Assembly (NCBI GenBank): GCA_902773245.1
Contig: CACYDY010000289.1
Coordinates: forward strand, 1 to 11,616
DNA: 11,616 nt
Reading direction: 5' to 3'
Source: an uncultured Ruminococcus sp.
Lineage (GTDB): Bacteria; Bacillota; Clostridia; Oscillospirales; Acutalibacteraceae
Positions within the stretch are counted from its first letter, which is position 1; the number at the start of each line of letters is the position of its first letter. Both the position numbers and the translations under genes were made by a program. The notes below the pieces were generated by a model. That model worked only from the letters and a program-made list of their open reading frames with translations. It was not told where the DNA came from and ran no database searches. Below, piece after piece: positions 5,843-11,616 of the stretch.

Positions 5843-8800
5843 TTACTTCTGAATCGAATAAAAAGCTTCGAGAACTGCCTGATCATGTTTAAAACCTTTT
5901 TCTTCAAACTTTACTATAGCTTTCAGCATTTTGTTGTAATCATTGGGCATTATTCGTTTGAATGACGGCAAATACTCGTCAAAGTGATCCAGTATTCTTT
6001 TTGCAAGCGGCGATTTTGTAGCTTCATAATGTTCTTCTACCATGGTTCTCAGTTCCTCGATATCGCTCTTTTCGGAAAGTTCACTCATTGTAACCATCTC
6101 TTTGTTGAGCTTCAAATACAAATCGTGCTTTTCATCGAGAACATATGCAACACCGCCGCTCATTCCGGCAGCAAAGTTCTTTCCGGTTCTTCCGAGAATA
6201 GCAACTCTTCCGCCCGTCATATACTCACAGCCGTGGTCGCCCACACCTTCAACAACGGCATACGCGCCCGAATTTCTTACACAGAAGCGTTCGCCTGCAA
6301 CTCCGTTTATAAAAGCCTTTCCCGATGTTGCTCCGTAGAGAGCAACGTTGCCTATAATAATGTTTTCTTCGGCTTTAAACTTGCTTTCGGCATTGGGATA
6401 CACCGCAAGCTTTCCTCCGGATAAGCCTTTGCCGAAGTAATCGTTGCTGTCGCCTTCAAGCTCCATTGTCAAGCCCTTGGGAATAAATGCTCCGAACGAC
6501 TGACCGCCGCCGCCGACGCACTTCACCTTGTAGGTATCGTCATCAAGCGTATTTCCAAACTTTTCGGTTATCACAGAACCAAGAATAGTACCCACAGTTC
6601 TGTTCGTACTTGAAACTTCTACAGTGACGCTCTTCTTTTCTTTCTTTTTCATTGCTTTTTCAAAAGCCGGCAGCAGAATGCTTTCGTCTATTGTCTTTTC
6701 AAGTTCAAAATCGTATATATCGTGCGAATCGAAATGCTTCTTTTCTTCACCGGCGAAATCTCTGCTGATGATTTTCGACAAATCGACCTGTTCTGCACGG
6801 TTTGTAACCTGATGGCTGCGGACACGGATCAGATCCGTTCTTCCGACAAGCTCCTGCACTGTTCTGACACCCAGCTTTGCCATGATCTCTCTAAGCTCCT
6901 GCGCTATGAAAGTCATGAAATTCATAACATATTCGGGTTTGCCGCAGAATCTTTTTCTAAGCTCGGGATTTTGTGTTGCAATTCCCACCGGGCAGGTGTC
7001 GAGATTACATACTCTCATCATGACGCAGCCCATCGTTACAAGAGGAGCGGTTGCAAAACCAAATTCCTCAGCGCCGAGTATCGCCGCAATAGCAACATCT
7101 CTTCCGCTCATAAGCTTTCCGTCGGTTTCGATAACTACTCTCGAACGCAGTCCGTTTTGGATCAAAGTCTGATGTGTTTCGGCAAGTCCAAGCTCCCACG
7201 GCAGACCCGCATTATGAATGGAGCTTGCCGGCGCAGCTCCCGTTCCGCCGTCATATCCCGAAATGAGAACAACCTGCGCGCCTGCTTTTGCAACGCCTGC
7301 CGCAATTGTTCCTACTCCGGCTTCGGAAACGAGCTTTACCGATATTCTTGCGCGTCTGTTTGCATTTTTTAAATCGTAAATAAGCTGCGCAAGATCCTCT
7401 ATTGAATAAATATCATGATGAGGCGGCGGTGAGATCAATGAAACTCCCGGGGTTGAATATCTGTTCTTTGCTATCCACGGATAAACCTTTTTGCCCGGAA
7501 GATGTCCGCCTTCGCCGGGCTTCGCTCCCTGCGCAAGTTTGATCTGTATCTCGTTTGCGCTCATTAGATATTCGCTCGTAACACCAAATCTGCCTGATGC
7601 AACCTGTTTTATTGCGCTGTTGCGTTCCGTTCCCAAACGTTCGGGCATCTCTCCGCCCTCACCGGAATTGGATTTTCCGCCGAGTCTGTTCATTGCGACT
7701 GCCATACACTCATGAGCTTCCTGAGAAATGGAACCATAAGACATTGCGCCCGTTTTAAAACGCTTTACTATCTGTGAAACAGGCTCAACTTCTTCTATCG
7801 GAATTGACTTGCTTTCATCGATCACAAATTCCATTAATCCTCTCAAGGTATGAGGAACGCTCTCGCTGTCAACCATTGCCGTATATTCTTTGAATCTGTC
7901 ATAGTTTCCCTGCTGAGCTGCTTCACGAAGCGCAATGATAGTTGCCGGATTGTACATATGATCTTCTTTATCACTGCCGGTTCTGAGTTTGTGCGAACCA
8001 AAGCTGTCGGGCACAGTGTCAACACCAAGTCCCAACGGATCGAACGCATGATCGTGACGCCATTCGACACCCTCGTTGATCTCTTCAAGACCTATTCCGC
8101 CTACTCGGCTGACTGTATTGGTAAAGTATTTGTTTATTACTTCGTTTTTGATTCCCACAGCCTCAAAAATCTGTGACGACTGATACGACTGGAGTGTGGA
8201 AATACCCATTTTCGAAGCTATTTTCACAATTCCGTGCAATATTGCTACGTTATAATCTCTTATAGCGGTGTGATAATCCTTGTCAAGCAAGCCCTTGTCG
8301 ATAAATTCGGTAATACACTCCTGAGCAAGATACGGATTGATAGCTCTTGCGCCGTATCCGAGCAAAGTCGCAAAATGATGAACCTCGCATGGTTCTGCGC
8401 TTTCAAGAATAATAGAAACCGCCGTGCGTTTTTTCGTTCTTACCAAATACTGTTCAAGCGCAGACACCGCAAGCAGCGAAGGAATAGCAACGTGGTTTTC
8501 GTCAACTCCCCTGTCGGAAATAATGATAATATTTGCGCCGTTTCTGTATGCTCTGTCGCAATTTACAAACAATCTGTCCAATGCTCTTTCAAGCGGAGTG
8601 TTCTTGTAGTAAAGCAGTGAAACGGTTTCTACTTTGAACCCGGGTCTGTCGATAGCTTTTATTTTCATCAGATCAACAGATGTCAAGATCGGGTTGCGGA
8701 TCTCAAGCATATTGCAGTTGTTCGGTTTTTCTTCGAGAAGATTTCCGTCGGAACCGACATATACGACCGTATCCGTAACGATCTCTTCACGGATCGCATC

Positions 8801-10363
8801 TATCGGCGGATTGGTAACCTGAGCAAACAGCTGCTTGAAATAATTGAAAAGCGGCTGATGCTTTTCGCTGAGAACAGCAAGAGGTATATCCGTGCCCATC
8901 GCCGCTGTGGCTTCAATTCCGTTCTTTGCCATGGGAATAATTCCGTCTTTTATCTGTTCATATTTGTATCCGAAAGCCTTATACAGTCTGTCACGCTGCT
9001 GTTGGGTATAATTCTCAACTTTTTTGTTCGGTATCGGAAGATCTGCCAAACGAACGAGGTTCATATCCAGCCATTCGCCGTAGGGCTTGCTTTCGGCATA
9101 GAATTTCTTACATTCTTCATCGGAGATAACTCTCTTCTCCACAGTGTCGACTACAAGCATTTTTCCGGGCTGCAGTCTGCTCTTTTCAACAATGTGTCCG
9201 GGATCTATCGGCAAAACTCCCACTTCCGAAGCAAGGATCAGCATATCGTCGTCTGTTATGTAATATCTTGACGGACGAAGTCCGTTTCTGTCAAGAACTG
9301 CGCCGACAAGATCGCCGTCGGAAAAAAGTATCGCCGCAGGACCGTCCCAGGGTTCCATCATCGTTGCGTAATAGTGATAAAAATCTCTCTTCTGTCTTGA
9401 GATCGACTTATCATTCGAATACGGTTCGGGTATTGTTATCATAACAGCCTTCGGAAGAGGAATCCCGTTCATGAGCAAAAACTCGAGGGTATTGTCAAGC
9501 ATCGAAGAATCGGAACCCGAGGTGTTGACAACAGGAAAAACCTTGTCTATTTCGTCCTGCATAACGGTGCTTGTCATAGTTTCCTCACGAGCGAGCATTC
9601 TGTCGGCATTTCCTCGGATAGTGTTGATCTCGCCGTTGTGAAGAATAACTCTGTTCGGATGCGCTCTTTGCCAGCTTGGATTTGTGTTGGTTGAAAAACG
9701 GGAATGCACAAGGGCTATTGCGCTTTTATACTCTTCGTCAAGCAGATCGAGATAAAACACACGCAGCTGCTCAACCAAAAACATACCCTTGTATACAATT
9801 GTTCTTGAAGACAGCGACGGAACATATGTGTTGTCATTACTCTGTTCAAACTCACGTCTTATAATATAGAGCTTACGGTCAAAATCTATTCCTTTCTCAA
9901 CATTATCGGGCTTTTTCAAAAAGCACTGCATAATATGCGGCATACAGTCAAATGCTTTCTTTCCGAGAACATCGCTGTTGACCGGAACTTCTCTCCATCC
10001 CAGAAATTCAACCCCTTCTTTTTCCGCAATGATCTCAAACATTTTCTTAGCCTGACTGCATTTTAAAATATCCTGCGGAAAGAAGAACATTCCAACGCCA
10101 TAGGTTCTTTCTTCACCTAAATCTATACCGATGCCTGCTGCGGCATTTTTAAAGAAATCATGCGATATCTGAAGCAGAATGCCGACTCCGTCGCCCGTTT
10201 CGCCCGCAGCGTCCTTTCCTGCCCGGTGTTCAAGCTTTTCTACAATACTCAAAGCATTGTCAACGACAGTATGGCTTTTTTCACCCTTTATGCTTACTAC
10301 GGCGCCGATACCGCAGGCGTCATGTTCAAATTCAGGTTGATACAAACCAACATAATCATTCAT
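5843..10363 (-). CDS. gltB: Glutamate synthase (NADPH) large subunit
   Basis: The protein has 1506 aa from ATG 10363. The open frame extends 45 codons further up, but ATG 10363 has AAAGGA about 9 bases before it, and the extension is the structured leader. It converts 2-oxoglutarate and glutamine to two glutamates in the cytoplasm. Residues 1-16 are a short propeptide. C17 (HDA-CGIG) is the expected N-terminal nucleophile of the class II glutamine amidotransferase domain (~17-430) after cleavage. A central domain (~470-780) leads to the FMN-binding synthase barrel (~830-1200, with MSYGSIS from 874). The [3Fe-4S] ligands are C1113, C1119 and C1124 in the canonical Cx5Cx4C spacing. The GxGxG beta-helix domain occupies ~1290-1420. 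All catalytic hallmarks are intact. A tight pair with gltD indicates the NADPH-dependent heterodimeric enzyme rather than a ferredoxin-dependent one. In Bacillus naming this subunit is GltA. Confidence 0.98.
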   Translation of the reverse strand: MNDYVGLYQPEFEHDACGIGAVVSIKGEKSHTVVDNALSIVEKLEHRAGKDAAGETGDGVGILLQISHDFFKNAAAGIGIDLGEERTYGVGMFFFPQDILKCSQAKKMFEIIAEKEGVEFLGWREVPVNSDVLGKKAFDCMPHIMQCFLKKPDNVEKGIDFDRKLYIIRREFEQSNDNTYVPSLSSRTIVYKGMFLVEQLRVFYLDLLDEEYKSAIALVHSRFSTNTNPSWQRAHPNRVILHNGEINTIRGNADRMLAREETMTSTVMQDEIDKVFPVVNTSGSDSSMLDNTLEFLLMNGIPLPKAVMITIPEPYSNDKSISRQKRDFYHYYATMMEPWDGPAAILFSDGDLVGAVLDRNGLRPSRYYITDDDMLILASEVGVLPIDPGHIVEKSRLQPGKMLVVDTVEKRVISDEECKKFYAESKPYGEWLDMNLVRLADLPIPNKKVENYTQQQRDRLYKAFGYKYEQIKDGIIPMAKNGIEATAAMGTDIPLAVLSEKHQPLFNYFKQLFAQVTNPPIDAIREEIVTDTVVYVGSDGNLLEEKPNNCNMLEIRNPILTSVDLMKIKAIDRPGFKVETVSLLYYKNTPLERALDRLFVNCDRAYRNGANIIIISDRGVDENHVAIPSLLAVSALEQYLVRTKKRTAVSIILESAEPCEVHHFATLLGYGARAINPYLAQECITEFIDKGLLDKDYHTAIRDYNVAILHGIVKIASKMGISTLQSYQSSQIFEAVGIKNEVINKYFTNTVSRVGGIGLEEINEGVEWRHDHAFDPLGLGVDTVPDSFGSHKLRTGSDKEDHMYNPATIIALREAAQQGNYDRFKEYTAMVDSESVPHTLRGLMEFVIDESKSIPIEEVEPVSQIVKRFKTGAMSYGSISQEAHECMAVAMNRLGGKSNSGEGGEMPERLGTERNSAIKQVASGRFGVTSEYLMSANEIQIKLAQGAKPGEGGHLPGKKVYPWIAKNRYSTPGVSLISPPPHHDIYSIEDLAQLIYDLKNANRRARISVKLVSEAGVGTIAAGVAKAGAQVVLISGYDGGTGAAPASSIHNAGLPWELGLAETHQTLIQNGLRSRVVIETDGKLMSGRDVAIAAILGAEEFGFATAPLVTMGCVMMRVCNLDTCPVGIATQNPELRKRFCGKPEYVMNFMTFIAQELREIMAKLGVRTVQELVGRTDLIRVRSHQVTNRAEQVDLSKIISRDFAGEEKKHFDSHDIYDFELEKTIDESILLPAFEKAMKKKEKKSVTVEVSSTNRTVGTILGSVITEKFGNTLDDDTYKVKCVGGGGQSFGAFIPKGLTMELEGDSNDYFGKGLSGGKLAVYPNAESKFKAEENIIIGNVALYGATSGKAFINGVAGERFCVRNSGAYAVVEGVGDHGCEYMTGGRVAILGRTGKNFAAGMSGGVAYVLDEKHDLYLKLNKEMVTMSELSEKSDIEELRTMVEEHYEATKSPLAKRILDHFDEYLPSFKRIMPNDYNKMLKAIVKFEEKGFKHDQAVLEAFYSIQK

Positions 10364-10519
10364 ATAAATCTTTCCTTTCTGTTGATTGGAGCAATAATAG
10401 ATCCGGATTTTGTGATATGATTTTGCGGAAAAATAAACGAAAAAGGTGTTCACGCACCCCAACGGATACACTTCCCCCGTCAGAAATGCAATGAACACCC
10501 TTGCTCATCGAATTATTTC
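10364..10519 (-). promoter_or_regulatory. Structured 5' leader of gltBD (candidate attenuator or riboswitch)
   Basis: From the predicted start (~10519) to the gltB ATG the leader is about 156 nt. GGTGTTCA (10499-10492) and TGAACACC (10452-10445) form a perfect 8-bp stem, extended below by a G-U and two A-U pairs. Inside, TGCAT pairs with GTGCG, and ACGGG with TCCGT, leaving a purine-rich apical loop GGAAGTGTA. The stem is followed by TTTTT, CG and TTTATTTTT, so the whole resembles an intrinsic terminator placed between promoter and gene. AGAAATAA near the 5' end can also pair with TTATTTTT after the stem, closing a longer hairpin. About 60 nt separate the element from the gltB RBS. I do not recognise it as a known riboswitch class. 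Regulation by nitrogen status is inference. Confidence 0.55.
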
Positions 10520-10525
10520 TCTAAT

Positions 10526-10554
10526 AGTTTACACCATACAAAACCATTTGTCAA
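10526..10554 (-). promoter_or_regulatory. Promoter of gltBD
   Basis: On the minus strand, TTGACA (10549-10554), a 17-base spacer and TAAACT (10526-10531) form a good sigma-A promoter. The predicted start is near 10519, at the first bases of the structured leader. The -35 is a perfect match; the -10 matches TATAAT at four of six positions. Confidence 0.75.
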
Positions 10555-10825
10555 GAATTTTTTAAACAGAAAATTTCAATATTTACGCTGTATTTTTCGG
10601 TTATTATGTCATTTTCGAATGATTTTTGCAGGATTTTTACATTTTCCTGCAATTTCTCACTATCACGCATTAACGATCCGTATTATTATCAAAAAACAAA
10701 ACTATTTTCGACTGTTTTTATACATAAAAATGTAAAATTAATATTAATAACTGTTTTTTTGAAGAAAAAATTAAACTCACTTTTAGTTTTCTTTTAATTT
10801 TTAAGTAATTGTAACAAAATTTTTC
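10555..10825. other. AT-rich divergent intergenic region between gltBD and ahpC
   Basis: No gene is visible. The region is strongly AT-rich and contains two stem-loops: TTGCAGGA/TCCTGCAA at 10626-10652 (perfect 8-bp arms, 11-base loop) and TTTTTAT/ATAAAAA at 10715-10730 (2-base loop). The first is GC-richer than its surroundings and could be an operator or a remnant terminator. The A/T tracts may be bent DNA upstream of the ahpC promoter. The plus-strand frame at 10606-10797 has no protein-like composition and no RBS. Confidence 0.5.
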
Positions 10826-10854
10826 TTGCATTATTTTCCTGTTTGTTTTATAAT
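10826..10854 (+). promoter_or_regulatory. Promoter of ahpC
   Basis: TTGCAT (10826-10831), a 17-base spacer and a perfect TATAAT (10849-10854) form a strong sigma-A promoter. The start is predicted at about 10861, giving a leader of about 45 bases. The leader contains a short inverted repeat, ATCGG/CCGAT (10863-10878), just before the ribosome binding site. Confidence 0.78.
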
Positions 10855-10862
10855 ATATGTAA
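10848..10862 (+). promoter_or_regulatory. PerR-box-like operator over the ahpC -10 region
   Basis: TTATAATATATGTAA matches the 7-1-7 Per box consensus TTATAATnATTATAA at 11 of 14 defined positions: the left half is perfect and the right half has three mismatches. It covers the -10 element and the start site, where PerR would repress. ahpC is a classical PerR target in Firmicutes. Part of the match is forced by the TATAAT itself, so the call is tentative. Confidence 0.4.
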
Positions 10863-10906
10863 ATCGGAAGATCCCGATCCTATTCATTTTAGAAAGGAAT
10901 GTTTAT

Positions 10907-11470
10907 ATGTCATTAATTAACAAGGAAATCAGCGATTTCAACGCTATGGCGTATCTTAATAACGAATTTGTACCGGTAACCAAAGCAGACCTTCTCGGAA
11001 AGTGGAATGTCTTTTTCTTCTATCCGGCAGACTTCACTTTTGTTTGCCCTACCGAGCTTGAAGATCTTCAAAATAATTATGAGCAGTTTAAAAATGCCGG
11101 CTGTGAGATCTACTCTGTTTCATGCGACACACATTTTGTTCATAAAGCTTGGCACGACAACAGCGAAAGAATTTCCAAGATCACCTATCCTATGCTTGCA
11201 GATCCGACCCATGCTATCTCCAAAGACTTTGAAGTTCTTATCGAAGCCGACGGTCTTGCCGAGAGAGGCACATTCATTCTCAACCCCGAGGGAAAGATCG
11301 TTGCCTATGAGATCAATTCGGGCAATGTCGGAAGAAATGCCGACGAACTTCTCAGAAAGCTCCAGGCTTGCCAGTTCGTTTATGAGCACGGAGATGAAGT
11401 TTGCCCTGCAAAGTGGAAACCCGGCGCAGAAACTCTCAAGCCCAGTCTTGATCTTGTCGGACTTCTGTAA
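10907..11470 (+). CDS. ahpC: Alkyl hydroperoxide reductase C, typical 2-Cys peroxiredoxin
   Basis: The protein has 187 aa, the usual AhpC length. It reduces hydrogen peroxide and organic hydroperoxides in the cytoplasm through a cysteine sulfenate and an inter-subunit disulfide. The peroxidatic cysteine is C47 in DFTFVCPTE, and the resolving cysteine is C166 in DEVCPAKWKPG. The GTFILNP strand and the C-terminal PSLDLVGLL tail complete the AhpC/Prx1 fold. C66, C73 and C155 are additional cysteines. The ATG at 10907 is chosen over the upstream in-frame ATG at 10826 because AAAGGA lies 8 bases in front of it and the extension reads through the promoter. No ahpF follows in this window, so the reductant may be an AhpF or thioredoxin system encoded elsewhere. 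The gene is divergent from gltBD. Confidence 0.97.
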   Translation: MSLINKEISDFNAMAYLNNEFVPVTKADLLGKWNVFFFYPADFTFVCPTELEDLQNNYEQFKNAGCEIYSVSCDTHFVHKAWHDNSERISKITYPMLADPTHAISKDFEVLIEADGLAERGTFILNPEGKIVAYEINSGNVGRNADELLRKLQACQFVYEHGDEVCPAKWKPGAETLKPSLDLVGLL

Positions 11471-11519
11471 TAACTATAAATGAGCAATTTTGAAAATTTC
11501 ACAATAAAAGATTGAAAGA

Positions 11520-11549
11520 GGACAATTAGAGTTTTTGTCCCGCTTTTTT
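11520..11549 (+). terminator. Probable terminator of ahpC
   Basis: GGACAA (11520-11525) pairs with TTGTCC (11535-11540) around a 9-base loop, and CGC plus six T residues (11544-11549) follow. It starts 49 bases after the ahpC stop codon. The last CC overlaps the left arm of the next hairpin, so the two structures exclude each other. Confidence 0.5.
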
Positions 11550-11560
11550 CAAAAAGCGGG
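11539..11560. terminator. Stem-loop downstream of ahpC
   Basis: CCCGCTTTTT (11539-11548) and AAAAAGCGGG (11551-11560) are a perfect 10-bp inverted repeat with a 2-base spacer. A GC-rich base with an A/T top is unusual for a terminator hairpin. It is the first member of a series of stem-loops that runs to the end of the window. It could act in both directions if a minus-strand gene lies beyond the right edge. Confidence 0.6.
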
Positions 11561-11611
11561 CGGTTTCCAAAGGCAGCGCCTTTGGCGGGCTTTTAAGGGC
11601 AGCGCCCTTAA
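11556..11611. repeat. Two tandem stem-loop units with a shared GGCAGCGCC core
   Basis: Unit 1 is CCAAAGGC-AGC-GCCTTTGG (11567-11585) and unit 2 is TTAAGGGC-AGC-GCCCTTAA (11593-11611). Each is a perfect 8-bp stem with the same AGC loop. Each is preceded by GCGGGC (11556-11561 and 11585-11590). The outer five pairs differ between the units yet stay complementary, as expected for a structured repeat. Likely a dispersed intergenic repeat family or RNA element; its copy number outside this window is unknown. Confidence 0.7.
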
Positions 11612-11616
11612 CGATA

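Noticed and set aside
6722..7372. A 216-codon plus-strand frame within gltB
   Set aside because: It is antisense to the FMN/Fe-S region of gltB, has odd composition and no start signals.
10364..10498. The N-terminal 45-codon extension of gltB starting at GTG 10498
   Set aside because: ATG 10363 has a good RBS and gives the expected short propeptide before the catalytic Cys. The extension coincides with the structured leader.
10356..10508. A 50-codon minus-strand reading frame in the gltB leader whose TGA overlaps the gltB start (possible leader peptide)
   Set aside because: It has no adequate ribosome binding site, its start is only about 11 nt from the predicted transcript start, and the sequence is better explained by the stem-loop. 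Gln or Glu codons are not clustered as in a classical attenuator.
10606..10797. A 63-codon plus-strand frame in the gltB-ahpC spacer
   Set aside because: It is Phe/Lys-rich as expected of AT-rich noncoding DNA and has no ribosome binding site.

Overview
The window looks like a chromosomal segment of an anaerobic, low-to-moderate-GC Firmicute, most probably a Clostridia/Ruminococcaceae-type gut bacterium. This is inferred from gene content (rubrerythrin with rubredoxin domains, AhpC, two-subunit glutamate synthase), AGGAGG-type ribosome binding sites, very AT-rich spacers and a Cthe_2159-type surface lipoprotein. No phage, transposase, CRISPR, rRNA or tRNA feature was seen. Assignment below family level is not possible from reading alone.

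Left part (1-2850, plus strand): a 341-base AT-rich leader, then a 549-aa lipoprotein with a very long Ser-rich linker and a calcium-type beta-helix carbohydrate-binding domain. It is followed by a small secreted, highly charged low-complexity protein of unknown function. Two inverted repeats lie between these genes and a 12-bp stem-loop follows the second, so they are probably separate or attenuated units of a cell-surface locus.

Middle (2851-10363, minus strand): in transcription order, gltB (glutamate synthase large subunit) and gltD (small subunit) form a tight operon closed by a clear intrinsic terminator. Next comes a rubrerythrin carrying a rubredoxin-like domain at both ends, driven by its own near-consensus promoter with a palindrome in the spacer. 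Last is a small three-helix membrane protein of unknown function. gltB has a well-formed promoter followed by a roughly 156-nt leader containing a strong stem-loop that ends in a U-rich run. This is a candidate attenuator or ligand-sensing RNA.

Right part (10500-11616, plus strand): a divergent AT-rich intergenic region leads to ahpC, a typical 2-Cys peroxiredoxin whose -10 region overlaps a PerR-box-like sequence. After ahpC the window ends in consecutive stem-loops. Two of them share a GGCAGCGCC core and a GCGGGC lead-in but have different, still complementary flanks, which looks like a structured tandem repeat.

Functionally the core is ammonia assimilation (GltBD: 2-oxoglutarate + glutamine + NADPH to 2 glutamate) flanked by two peroxide-detoxifying enzymes (rubrerythrin and AhpC). 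GltBD carries oxygen-sensitive Fe-S clusters, so the neighbourhood makes physiological sense, but co-regulation is not shown by the sequence. The main genes belong to known families. The least explained items are the gltB leader, the terminal covarying hairpins, the rubrerythrin promoter palindrome, and the two genes of unknown function.
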